Positions 22,054 to 35,438 of a stretch of 64,000 nt of DNA are shown here, piece by piece. The stretch is from positions 18,042,001 through 18,106,000 of the forward strand of contig CP093831.1 of assembly GCA_033063855.1 (NCBI GenBank). Reading direction: 5' to 3'. Made by a program: the position numbers and the translations under genes. The notes under the pieces are model-generated. The model was not told the origin of the DNA and did no database searches. It saw nothing but the letters and a program-made list of their open reading frames with translations. Within the stretch, counting starts at the first letter, position 1, and each line of letters starts with the position of its first letter. Source of the stretch: Smittia aterrima (lineage: Eukaryota; Arthropoda; Insecta; Diptera; Chironomidae).

Positions 22054-25000
22054 TTGAAAAATGTGTAATTTGTGGCGCTTAAATATTTAATATTTATTCA
22101 ATAACTGATGTACAAGAATGTAAAATTTTATTACGACTATATAAAATGAAATTGAACAATGTAAAACTGACATTGAATTGTTTTCAACATTTCCCATTCG
22201 ATGCTGTTGTTCGTTGAAACTTCAACAAGAGAACGAGAGAGTATAAGATATTAATGAAAACGAAACAAGGCCCGGATGAATTTGAAATTGTAGCTCAGCC
22301 GATCTGGGGAAGATATTACTTTACTGATTCAAATCAAAAAATCCGTATCTATTAATTCGCGGAAAATCACCGAACAGATGGCTTTTTTCCCCGTTGACAT
22401 CGGTTTTGTTAAACCGATTTTCTGATTCAAATCATTTGGATTTCAATTTTTCGTAATTCAATTTCTGGTAAAATGTTTCAGTTATTTTGGATAATATTTA
22501 CATTTGTTTTTGGAAAATATTTGCATTTTCAAATTTTTGAAATATTCATCAGGTAGATCGAATACTAAAGAGCTCTTCAGTAGTCTAAACAAGTTTCTTG
22601 GGAGAGACAAGCTTAACAAAGCACTCCGAGTTCTTAGTAAAATTTCTCTGTCCTCACAGAAAATTTCTCAAGAATTTGTCGAGAAATTTTAAGGTTCTTT
22701 AAAGGTTCTTTGCGTGATTAAATGCAATGAAGATTAAAGGCGAGGGAAAATAAACGAGGAACAACACATTTTCCTTATTGTTTGGTATTCGCCTGTGAAT
22801 TCTTCAAACACGAGCAACAACGAACTTTCCTTCAACATTCTAATATAACTGACGGAAACATCGAGCGGAAGGAGCTACAAAAAGTGAAATGCAATTGCTG
22901 GCAACATAAATTGCGCAAATAAATCCCACAACTTCACGTTTAAATTAAAGCAGATTTCTTTCAATTTATTCGACTTGAGTCGTTTGTAAAGTTTGCATGA
23001 GTTCCGGAAATCGAGAAATCTTTAAGGATTCGGAAATCGAAGCACAGCACCTGAAATATCAATTTGACGAGCTCTCAATTTCACTCAGCCACGACTTATC
23101 GTGCATAAAAGTTCCTGTTTCAATCTTTTATTCAATTCCAAATCCCAGATCACTTAAATGAATGCAACGGAAATAAGATAAGCTCCAGGTCTGTTGATCT
23201 ACCATTGATATATTGAAGTTCTGCAATATCCGGAGATCAATAACGACTTCATAAAATATTCAACGAAGCAAATTGTAGGTTCATCCAAGTCTCCTCAACG
23301 CGATACAAAATTAAAACATAAGCTTTAAAGACAATTCAATGTTGTTTTGAGTCGATGCCCTACGGAAATGAATTTTTTTTTGTCTTCTTAAATTTCCGAA
23401 AACCTGATGTCATTTCACAACCTCATCACATTATAAGAGAAATTCGAAATAAATGATTCACAAAGGACGTTTTCGACGAATGATAAACATTCGTAGAAGG
23501 CAAACAGAAAAGTGCTTGAAGCTCGTTTCATCTTACTTCTCGGACAAGGAAATTAATGTGTGTACACAAAAGCAATTTCTTCAATCGGATCTTGATGGTC
23601 CACCACCAAGATTTTTGGTCGTCAGGAATTATTTCATACCTGTCTGTCGATATCCCTAAGGGAGAAATCTGACGAGGTCTATGTGTTATATTAGGAAAAG
23701 ATTTCATTACTTCTCTGCTTCTTGGAAGATCCTTCATTTCTTTTCCTTTTTACAGACTTCATGATTTCAATATTCATGAGGAAAAGCGTAAATAAATGAT
23801 GATAAAGATTTATTACTTAGCATTCTCTTCATCGTTTTCAACAATCTTCTTACGCTTTCCCATCAATCTTGACTTATTGCTCGTTTGATTAAATATTCGT
23901 TCGGGGAAATCTTTTCTTGTAAATGCATTCCTGAGATTTAAAGTGCGAAAGGTTGGAAAGGTTCGAAACAAAACAGGTTCTGCACTGTTTCACGTGGATT
24001 TAGTGGAGCGAGGGAAATCGAAGGAAATTGTAGAAAGCTCATGAGTCTTGTAAGGAACTGACAGCGAAACTTCACCTCTAATAAAATATGTTGAACTGAT
24101 TGTCTTAATTCTTAAAGAAGTCTTAAAGAAGAAGCAAATTTCAATCTCACGCTCAAAAGAATTTTCGTGATTTCTCGAAACCTTGACTTGCATCCAAAGC
24201 AATAACAAAAACTGGGAAAGATGAAAGCATATCACCCAAAAGAAAAAAATATATGTATATCAGAAGCATTAATTAATGCAAGTCAAATGAGACCACGTCA
24301 AGGCTACGTACATTGAATATTTAATTTCTCTTTATTGATATCTCTGCGACTGAAATATTTAGACCAAACGAATATATGTTATAGAGTTAGTGACCTGGAG
24401 ACTTTAAACGAATAATTTTATTTTTAGCGTCGAACACAATGCTGATATTTTTTTTTGCGTGTTTCGTCCTGTGAAAACGACTATAATTAGCCTAGTGCTT
24501 AAAGGTGAAAGCCATAAAACTCGTCACACAAACATATTTTCCTGAAATAAATGCCACAAACTTTTTCCTTATCTCAACGAAAAATCTAAATGCGACTTAT
24601 GAATTATTAATGTTGCTTCAATTTTTTTAATGAAGGCAACGATTCTCAGGAGAAATTTTCAAGTTAAAAATTTACTGTCTCTTGCTGTAAATTAAAGATT
24701 AACAAGACTTTGAGTAATTTCGTTCAATGGAAAACTACTCCGACGAAAAACTGTAATTGAATTAATTTTAAATGAGCTTGAGTTCACGGCTGATTTGTTT
24801 TGCTTTGTTGTTGTTTATCTTAAAATGAATAATTTTGAAGCCCACGCTATTTTATTCTCACAGCATAGTCGGATGAAAGCTGAAAGTGACACTCAAACAT
24901 GCAAGCGATGCTGATAAGCGTTTATCAGTGCCAACAGCGCTCAACGTTGTCACAACTTAATGAAAAATCTCGTAACTTATTCAGTCATAAATCAGTAATG

Positions 25001-28000
25001 ACAGAGTGAGACGACCACTTTGCTCTTCTGATACTTCATTCAAGTGACGACGGACGACGAGTGACAAGATAATAAAGAATTTAATAATTACTGGTCACGA
25101 ACAAGCCAATTTTTTAAGGTATGTTTTAGAGACTTTTTTTATTGATTCAATTCGTTAATAATTTTTCTTAATTTCTAATCTACAATTAAAATATTTTCCT
25201 CGCAATCGATTTCTTAAGAAGTTTATTAGAAGGCTTAGAAAGGTGTGCTCAATCCTCTTGCAGTTTCTGGGAAAGTTGTGTCGAAACTTCTCTTGAGAAA
25301 TAATTTGCATTCTTCTATTCGTTTCAACAAAGCATTTAGAAATAAAGTTTAAGCACAAGTCAACGTGGAAGAATATTTTTTTTCGCTTATCTATTCACTA
25401 AGCATTGCTAGAGAATTTAGAATAAAAAATATTAATGGTAACAGAAGAAATATTTTTAATCTTTGACGTTCAGACCAAAGAACATTTTTCAAACGAGTTT
25501 GACTTACTTTACACAACGTTCAGAACGTTTGTCTTTGCTTTTAAACTTTTTAAAGCTCTGCCATCGCTTCAATCTTGAGTTTTTATAAAAGAATCTCTCA
25601 GTTCAATGAATTTTTCTTCTAATGTACACGAAGTATTGCGAAAACGTTTAAATAGTGATTTCTTTATAGAGGCCACTACGGTAGGCTTAAAGATTATTAC
25701 TTTGAAAGAGTTTTTTTTGTTGATGTTCCTGTTCCTGTAGTAGTTGAAAGAATGAAGTTCAAGTTTCGGGGAAAACTTTTGCATTGCAAGAGTACGAGTA
25801 GTTAAACTTTGTAAGTTGATATCTGAAGCATTTAAATTTGATAGAAACAAAGTTTTATCTCGATGTTGAGTCTTAGATTCAGAATCTAGTTTGGGGCAAA
25901 CTGTTTGGCATTTAAATATTTTAGAATGATTTCAAGTGAAGCTTTACACAGCAATCTATGAATGAAACATATTTTTCAGTAAACGAGACCAAGAATAATA
26001 TTTCGATGAAGTTTCAATATCATAGTCGAGAGTGTTCTTCGTTTGTAATCATCGTAATTCAGAAGAATAATCGCAATGCATGAAAGCTTTCCCCAATGAT
26101 ACGAAACACGAATATTTGAGATATCTCGTGAGGAATAGAAAACTGTGCCATGTGTTTCGCATTTCCATTTTTCGAAAATGATACATTTCCATCTCATTCG
26201 TATTTACAGCAATATCTCTCAAATGTCGCCCTACTTCATATCTTTCTTTTAACAATACGCTTGATCACGGAAAAATAAGAAATCTGTTATCTATAGAAAT
26301 TCATACATACTTTCTATTTGGGGATTCGTGATCACTTTTTATAAATTTCACGAAATAGGCAAAAGGATTGGACCCGTGAAAATTTCTTCATTTTGTTTCA
26401 ATTTTACATTGAGGAGTGCTCCTCCCGTCTTCAAGAATTTTCAATACAAATTTAGGAGAGAGAGAAGAGTGATTGTTGTCGGATATGTCTGAAGTTGTAA
26501 GCTCGGAGAGAATGAAAATTTATAAACTTTTTTCTACTTGATATTTGAGCTTAATTGAAAAATTTCTTCAACAATGCTCGCTTGTTCCGTCTGTATAACA
26601 AGTTTGAAAGGAACTTAAATCGTTTCTCGGATTTGTCGTGCAGGCAAAGTTTCACTTCACCAAAGTTATGACAAAAACTAATTTCCGGATTCAAAGTTCA
26701 TCCTTTCCTCCTGCCAGATGAGATTATGCCAAGGCAACGTTCGTAAATTACATCGCTCCTCTCACATGCATCAGACTTTGATGATCAAACTTATTTCACG
26801 AACGTCTCCTCTTCATGAAGTTCCTTCGGTTTAACGAAACAAATCATTCTGTACACGGCAATTTCATTACAAATTCAACTTTTCTTCTTTGCGGATTTTG
26901 ATGAAGAAGTTTTCCATTTTTTTATCTTCTTTTTGTTTTGTTTATGCTGAACTTATTTAAAATAAAATACATAATGATCACAGCATTAGTCTAGGAATAA
27001 TATTTGCTTTTCGAAAAAGTTTACCGTGGTAAGCTGAGAGTGTAGATACATGACTCGTCCTATTATCTCAAGCATTCAACAATATCAAGAACCAGTGAGT
27101 TAGAAAAAGCTTCTCAACGATGAAGAGGAGAAATAGGCGGCACGATAGCAACCGAAAACTTTTCCAAGTGTTTAATGTACCGTAAAGAAAAGCTGAAGGT
27201 TTTTCATTTTTATTGGGGAATTGAGGAGAAACACTTTGGAAGGGGAAAGGGAAATGTCTGAGTTGCTTGCGTTAGTAATTAAATGAAAATATTTCTCTTA
27301 CGCTCTGTTGTATAATTTCTTGAAAGGTTTTTCTCATATTGCTTGTAGATTGATATTAAGCGCGTATAGCGTTTAGAATAAATGACTTTGTGTCGTCTCA
27401 CACTCACCGGCAACGGAAAAGCTCGAGAAACAAAAAAAGATTGGTGTTCATTGAAAGTGTGTCAAGGAAAATCGAGTAAAAATTTTAGCTAACTCCGACA
27501 CATTATTAATTACAGGATTTTGCCAACGCAAGTCACACGATGACTTTAATCAGAAAATGGAATCACAATAATCAGCATTAGAGAGTTTGTTTGTCGCTTA
27601 GCGATAAAGCTTACGACTTTATCGAACTGTATTCACCTTAATGTTACTAATGATAGTCGATGTTCATTGTTTCTACTTTTTTAAAAGTGTTTTGCTCCTC
27701 AACTAACCAAGCTTGAAAATAAAACAGTTTGCTGTGATTTAATTCACTAACTTCTTATGCATCTAAGAGTTTAGAAATTTCTCCTTAATTGCTATGATTC
27801 CAATGAGTTCAGTTTTCCTTTTCGCTTAGCTTAAAGCTTAATCGCTAGTTTGATTAATTATGATAGCTCATCTTAATCGCAATGTACACATCCGCACCAC
27901 CGCCTTCGTCTTTGTATAAGCTTCATCAAATTTTAAATTCACATTGTGCTTTTTGTTTCATCGTTGAAAATCGTCGTTGACAATATTCAGCTTCGAATTG

Positions 28001-28202
28001 AGAACGATTTTGCAAAAAGATTTAATAAAATTCAATTAAAACATTCTTGTGACAAGAATGAAATGAAAAAAGATCTTAAAAGGTAACACACTCTCTCCTT
28101 CGTTTCCTATGTATCACTCTCGTTAGTTTAAAGTTTTATATTATTATACAAATTATCTACTTGCCGCGTGTGCCTCGCTTAGATTAAAAGTTCCTCCTTA
28201 TA
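22054..28202. other. Long intergenic region, no supported gene
   Basis: About 6 kb without a convincing coding exon on either strand. Open frames are short, without domains. Sequence near 25040-25125 ends in TTTTTTAAG followed by GTATGT, a good splice donor, and could be a non-coding first exon of a + strand transcript. No downstream partner was identified. A hairpin lies at 22399-22418. Confidence 0.35.
22399..22418. repeat. Short inverted repeat (hairpin)
   Basis: ATCGGTTT and AAACCGAT form a perfect 8-base stem around TGTT. CTGATTCAAATC occurs on both sides (about 22324 and 22422), so the hairpin sits between two short direct repeats. No gene is adjacent; function unknown. Confidence 0.5.
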
Positions 28203-31200
28203 TTATACATCGTCCTCCAGTTGTGGTTCCATCATTGACGCTACTGGTGTGTTTGCTTGAGAGGGCCCTGGTGGTAACTGAAGGCCTTGAAATTGCTGTG
28301 TAGTCATACCAACAGCGCCTTGCTGATAATTCGGGCTGAAGTTGTCGTACACAGGCTGAAGAGCAAGTGGACCGGAAGCATGATGATAAAAGTGTTGTTG
28401 TTGTGGCACCATTCTCTGTTGTTGGACTGCTAAGTTGTTAATCGCATGCACCAGTTGTTCCAATTTTCGATCCATCGAACTCAACTGCTGCTCGACACGA
28501 TACATTCGCGCTCCCACAGTCATTGGCTTCACGTTGCCAACACGGTCGATACCTTGGTAATAAGAGCCGGGTTTTCCAAGCGTCTGATCCAAGCGCCTTT
28601 GTAACTCCTGAAAATAAATTATTCACGAAATATTGATTCGTTAATTGTGTGACCACGATAAGAATATGAACAAGCCGTTTCTGACGGTGTAACGCACCTT
28701 AATTCGAACCATCATGTTAAGATGACCTTGAGAATATTGTTCAATCACGTCACGCACATCGTAGGGCTTTCTAGCCTGTTGAAACTTTCGTCTCGCCACA
28801 AAATACTTGATTTTTCTTATCGCACGAATCGCATTGCGATGAGCTTCAGTTAATCTGATGACATTGGACAATCTTGTTAGCTTTCGTAACTGAAACATCA
28901 ACCGTAAAAATCTTACTGAGTTACTCTTGCTGGTTCGACGTCTTCGTCTCCTTCTTGTTCCGCTTCAACTTCATCACTTGGTGCCTCAGTTACTGAACTA
29001 GTTTGACTAACGAAAGGCTGGCGCTTTTGTCGACCTGTTGATCAGAAAGGAAATTGAGTTTTGATTGAAATCGATTAGAATTTCGATATCAATTAACTTC
29101 ATGAGAGTTCATTCCCTCCTCAATGTGAAAGGATTAACTTTATGACACGTAAAACTTTACGACGTTGCCAACTCTTCGTGTATCGATTTTCGGTGTTCAA
29201 GTAAATTTTCCCCATGAGATTTTCAATTGTCACGAATTGTAGAAAAAGGGGAGACTTCAAGAGCATTGGGAGCTTAAGATTTGCTGTTGCAACATGAAAT
29301 TTTGCCATCATTCATCTGTGTGATGAAGCTTCTCCCTTCCAATAATAAATATTTCTACTGCTAGTCGAGTCGTGAGCTCACTGGATCGTGAAACGCCATC
29401 CTCAAGCGAAAAATTCATCATTTGTGGAAAATGAAGCATTAAAGGTTTAATTATTCCGCTTGGTATTTTGAAGAAAGCGAGAAAAAAATCGGAGAATAAA
29501 ATTATTTTCCGTTTCATAATGAAATCCAACGAGAGAAGCAGGAAACTCACGCAAGGGGAACATTCGAATTCTAAAGCATTTCGTGGTATATTCTTAGTTG
29601 TATTGTAAGGCTTTAAGTAATTTTGGAGAAATCTTAATTTTAATTGTTTCAATAAAATTTGCTGACGATCGTGATTTCGTTCTCTAAATATATTTCGCGT
29701 TCATTATTCAAATCTCGAAATTCTCGTGGCATTTCCAAAGAAATTAATGGAATGCTTAGCCGTCAAGTAGCTTCCGGTGCTTTTGGGTTTAATGCAACCA
29801 CGTGCTCAAACACGAAAGTTTAGATTGTTGGAACATTAATTACCTGGTGCATGAGGTTCGTCCATGTAATAAATCACTTCGCTCTCGCCTTCCTTCTGGG
29901 ACTCGGGGACTGGCGTATTCGGAGCAACGTCGTTCACACTTCCGGCAACTGGGGAGGGCCCTTCTTGATTTCTCTCCGATGGAACTTCCATCCGATTTCT
30001 CGATTTTCGTCTCTTCAGCACCGATGCACTCCGCCGAGCAACCTGTACCATTAGGGTCTGAAGCCCGTAATGTTTCAAAATAATACAAACAACATTGAAC
30101 ACCGAGCAATCACAACATTCAGTAAGAATGGTTGATGAAGAACTCAAAACGGAAGCGTCCGTGATTAACTTATAAGAAGGCTACAAACGAAATAATCAAG
30201 AGCGAAGGAATTATCAGCATGCGATTTGACGTGGTAAGAAATAGCAGAAATAAATGGAAAAATTTCACGTCAAACATGAGACAGATGGAGATTATTTTTA
30301 AGCAGCAACGAATTTTCATGCCTATCAAGGAATTAGGTTTCGGTGAAGCTCGTTTTGCTTTGCGTTCATTGCGAGGAAGCGATTAAGGAGGATTAAAACA
30401 ATATAAAATGGGATTGAAATTATAACTTGGATAAGGAGCGAAAATTTGCATAATTTGAGGAGAAATTATAAGAAAATTATTTTAATTTCACCGGAAACTT
30501 TTGGGACAGTAAAGTTTTTAAAGTCAAATCGAGCTTGAATCGTTTGTGTGAATTCCGCTCAATTTCAATTTAAGAGCTTTATTTTTTATTCAAAAGATTT
30601 CAAGTCTGGTCAGCCTAACGAACCAAGCTAAGAAAGATCTTCGTGCAACGAGTTAATTGCATTGTTCTAATGACTCGTTTGTGGATTATGGTCTCGTGCT
30701 TTCCAAACTCAATTAAACTAAAATTAATTGAAACTCGAAATTAGATAAACAAGAAATATCTACGAGAAGATGGAGGATGATAAATGAAAACGGAAAGAAC
30801 GGAAGAGAAGCCTCAGCGAAATACAGAATTTATCACCACAAAAATCTTTTTCCCCAGGAATACATAAGTCATTGCGAGAGCTGCATTGGACCCCGGGGGT
30901 GGGTCAGTGTTGATATTTATTCAATAATGAATACTAGAAAGAATATTTATGTTTAATACATCTCGGGTTTGTGCAGCTCTCAGCAAAAAGTATCATCAGT
31001 TGGCGAGAGAGAAAGCTCAACAAATGAAAATAGAATTCCCGGGAAAAAAGAGCTTTGCATTCTTTTTTCTAAAGTGAGAAAATCTAGGCTACGTGACATA
31101 GATTTATAATGTTTGAAGAATTAAAAACTCACACAGTCATAATTGCACGCAAAAGTATAAAATAATAATTTTAATTAGAATATATTTGACAGAAATTTTT

Positions 31201-34200
31201 ATCATCTTTTGTTTAATTTTGAAATTTCCATGCAAGATTATCTTGTGAGAGAAAGGGTTGAAAGGATAGATTCAAGATAATAGAATAATTGGGACGAGAT
31301 CGTCAATTAAGTCACACATGAGTCAGATATCGTTTAACAAGAAACAAAACATTTCAAAAAAGATTTTGAAGTGACGTAATTTTCGAACGCCCCTAATAAA
31401 CTTTTTGTTTTGGTGAACAACTGTTTCGCATTGGTTTTTGAAAACTGTTGTGCCAATTAGGATTTGCTTTCTATGGTCGGATCATGTTCTCGAGATGTTT
31501 TCGATGGCTGAAACGCCACAGTTTCACTCGCTCGGAGCTCAAAATACAAAAACTTTTGTGGGAAAACTTTCTCGACAACAAAAATTTTAAGTGTCGGCAC
31601 ACAATGAAAAAGTTTATTTTCAAAACAAAAATTGAATCAGGTGCTTAAGAGAGTCATTGATTCCAGTGCCAAGGGTGAGAAAAAGGAGGAGAAAGAGTTT
31701 CAGGCGGTAAATTCTCATTATATGGAATATCTCGATTTCAAAACGATAAAAGCTTCGAATAATACGATAATGGGAAATTTTCAAGAGCAATTTCAAACGA
31801 TGAAAAAAACACCAACAAATAAAACGAAGTGAGAAGAAAAAGTGCATACCTTGCCCAATTGCGTAGGTAGGACATATCCGCTGTTGTGACCATCATTCTC
31901 ATTTTTTTGTACGTAAACGCTCCAAGTCGCTTCGCTGTGAAAACTTTTGTCTGCTGCGAAACAACGCCAAAGACTTTGTATTAGCATTGCAGCGGCTGGA
32001 ATTTGACGATTAAAATGCTTTTGGCGTTGCTTTTGTTGCACTTTCAAAGCAAAACCTGATCCCAAAATTCCCTGTTGTTTTTTTTTCGTTTTTCGTAATA
32101 AACAGAACGAACGATGAAAAGAGAGAGAGAGAGAGATAGAGATTCAATTTCAACAAGGAGTCCTGATAAAGCAAAAAAAAAATCAATAAACTCACAGCGG
32201 GCAGGGCGAAAAACGATATTGCAAAAACGCTAAAACAAGACGCCACGATTTTTCCGAGCCACGTTTGAGGCACGATATCACCATAACCAATTGTTGTAAC
32301 TGTAATCACGCCCCTGTTAATTAAAAAAGCTTCAGTTTTAATTGGAAACGACAAGCAATGAATTAAATTAAAATCTCGTCTTGAACTCTTAACGGTGGCG
32401 ATGTTATTGCAATTAATAGTTTAATCAACTCACCACCAAAGGGCGTCCGCGTAGCTGTGGAAGTTTGAGTTGTCAGAGCTATCTTTCTCAGCCAAGTACA
32501 CGAAGTATGAACTGAAAATGAGTCCCAGAAAGCCAATGTAGAGTGTCGTTATCAGCTCCTGTAGTGAGAAAATGCCAAATGAGAGTGTTGCAAACGATTA
32601 GTTCTGAGCGACGAAGGAAGAAAAGGTCGGAAGCTCGCGCTAGCTCGAGGATTCATTCTGTTTAATGTCATAAAAATTGCTTTCTCATACATTTGCCCGG
32701 GTGCCGGCGGAAGGTGCGATAGAAAAGTCATAAAAACACTTTTCATTTCCCACACTCGCCGAATCGTAAAAAGGAAAACCGTTATTGATTGCTGAGCTTT
32801 CACCACCGCAAATTCTCGTAACGACATTCAATGTTACACGAGAATTTCAATTTCGTCTAACGACATAAACTTTCTCCTTCCTTTACACGAACGATTTGTT
32901 TCGTGTTGTCATTCGAGAACGGGAGATCAATTACTCGAACATGTATCAGAAGTGACTTCAATATAATTTAGCTTCACTTGATAAGATTCCGATCGATGAT
33001 GAAGACTTTAATAAGAAATTATGCAGAAATATTCTTTCTATCGTTTGATGTATGGGAAAATCGATAAAGAGAGAAATATTTTGTGTTTACCTGCCGATGA
33101 ATGAATACAACTGAGCCAAGAAGTCTCCACGTTCCACCTTGTCGATCAACGTGAAGCATTCGAAGGATTTGCAGGAAGCGAATGCCTCGGATTGCGCTCG
33201 TAGCAAAAACTTGACCATTGCTTCCTAATGTTAGTACAACCATTGACGCGACCACAACAATGAGATCTATAAATTTCAGAAAGCAAAGAAACAAATGAAT
33301 CGAGGACTGCATTTGAAGGATCCTTTGCTACTCAAGGAAACACTTCATTAAGACGACCCAGTTTCATGAAAGGAAACATTTTCTCGAATAAATTTGAATA
33401 ATTTTTGGTTGCATAAGCAAACTTGTGTTTTTGAGTTTAACTTTAACGGAATGAATTGAATTGTGCCTCCTTGTAATGCTTTAACCGCATACTCACCTAT
33501 AATACAAATCGGTTTCCTGATGAAGCGCAGGCGACCGCAAAAGCCCATGTATTTCGAGCGACAACCCGCCGACCAAAGTCGAATGACGTACTCAACTCCA
33601 AAGAACAAAACCAAACATATTTCCATCCAAAAGAGTGTCTCATTCGCGAAAACTGAGTACTGATCTATCGTTGATAACACCGAAAATATCAAGCAGACTA
33701 GCACGAGCATGAAACTGTAAACGAGACACGAGTAAGTTATTTAGTTTCATTGACCGCAGTCCCTTAATGGTTATTTTTATGGTTATTTTAACAAAGTGAA
33801 AGGCTCGGATTTAACTAAAGATTGCGGGGGAAAAATTACGTGCTTAGAGGATTTAGTTAATTATTTTTAACTCTCAAAAGCTTGTCCTACAAATTCAACT
33901 TAAGCATTTCCCGGATGGCTCCTCCTTTGATTAAAATAAATGTTCGTCATTCTCATCAAAGCTTTGTGTATGTCGATCGTAATTTGTTCAACGACGGCTT
34001 TGAGCCAGGGCTTCAACAAATGGCAAAGGGAATTCCAAAAGCCCGTGGAGCTCCACTGTTGGGCATTATTAATAAATTTCGTTACTCAAGTGATTGAGCT
34101 TCTTTCATTATTTACAAAGGAGAGAGAATCATTTTTCAAATTCCTTCTCGAGTTACTCGTCGAGTAAAAATAACCAAAGTCGACTTCGAAAAGAATTATT

Positions 34201-35438
34201 TTTGCCTCAGCTAAGCTTCTATGGCTTTGCATAGCATAAACATTTTTTTTTGCTCCAACGCTGATGTCAAAATAATTTTAAAATTACTCAGGCAGTAGAG
34301 AAAAGAGTTTTACAACCCTTTAACTCCATAATGATGATGTTGTTGATTTAATCTCATTATCCGACAACATTACATATTTTCATGTTTCTTGCTGCACGTC
34401 GTTGAGTCTTTGGGTTTGTGCTAAACAAGTTTTTAAAGCTACTTACACAGTAAAGTGGTAAATGAAGCACAACCAGCCTCCAGGATGTTCAAGAAAGACA
34501 TACAGACGCTCCTGGAATGTCTTTCCGCGCCGGTGATGAAACACGTACTTTGCTTTAAATGCTTGGTCGATTGGCAGCGCGATGGGATAATAAGGATTCT
34601 CAACTGCGAAAGAAATCAGAGAGGGACGATAAAGAGGAAATTCGAGAGTGATTTACGCGATTCTCCCACCTCCTTCGATAGCTTCGGTGCCTCCGTTTTG
34701 AATCGCAACCTCATCAGGCTCATCTGGATTCGGTTCATTGGCGCCGTCAAGAATATCTGCAGTCGACCTCGAACGATCGCGATTATGTTTTCGTCTCATT
34801 GGCGTGGGCACTCGTCTGTGATGTGCCTCGGGTTTCGCTGATCTAAATCGTCTTAGAAATTTAAGGCCGTAATGATCGGGATTATTAAATTGATCTTTTG
34901 AGTCGTTATTGAGTTCAGTCGTCTCAGTTGCTCCCAATTCAACATCGTCGGCTAAGTCGTCCTCGGAGGCTTGCAGAGTCGAGTAAGCTCTACCGATGCC
35001 GCCTTGAGGACTTGAAGCATTATGATCACCAGTCGCTGTTGTCAATGTTGTCACCGCTGACAAACGATTGACACTCCCACCGACACTATCACTTTTACCA
35101 CTACTTAAGTTACTTAGACCCGGTTGATCACGGAGTGGACTTTTTAAAACACTGAGCACTAAATCATCACACGCTGTTGCGTTCAAAGGGTTTTGCTCTG
35201 CTCCAAAGACAGAGCGATAGTTCAAGCCCTGCTTATAAATATTCACCGATGTGGTCGAATGAATCTGATGTATATTGCCGTAAGAATGATGACGGGGCTT
35301 GCTGCTCAACGTATTGCTACTGTTATGTTGTGCTTTGGATTCTTGGTGCAGTCGTAAGTTTCGTGCTTGTCTGTAGAGAGTTTCCTGCTCTCCTCGATTC
35401 ATCGTTATCGTTGTCGTTCCCAGAAGCACCGACAACAT
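28203..35438 (-). CDS. KCNQ: KCNQ-type voltage-gated potassium channel
   Basis: Eleven exons, right to left: 34670-35438, 34447-34603, 33497-33714, 33091-33266, 32434-32558, 32196-32313, 31850-32071, 29844-30042, 28925-29034, 28698-28889 and 28203-28607. They total 2691 bases (896 residues) with every phase consistent. The start has an in-frame TAA upstream. The first 256 residues are a Ser/Asn/Thr/Arg-rich tail. S1-S3 follow (LVLVCLIFSVLSTI; FGVEYVIRLW; DLIVVVASMVVL), then S4 (AIRGIRFLQILRMLHVDR), S5, the selectivity filter TTIGYGD and S6 (ISFFALPAGILGSGFALKV). After S6 come the calmodulin-binding helix A (AAAMLIQSLWRCF), helix B (IRAIRKIKYFVARRKF... PYDVRDVIEQYS) and a coiled-coil assembly helix (RVEQQLSSMDRKLEQLVHAI). 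It conducts the M-type current that damps excitability in nerve and muscle. Two exons in the A-B linker are low-complexity and could be alternatively spliced. Confidence 0.95.
32121..32136. repeat. GA microsatellite in a KCNQ intron
   Basis: Eight GA units occur in the intron between the S6 exon and the calmodulin-binding exon. Confidence 0.8.
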
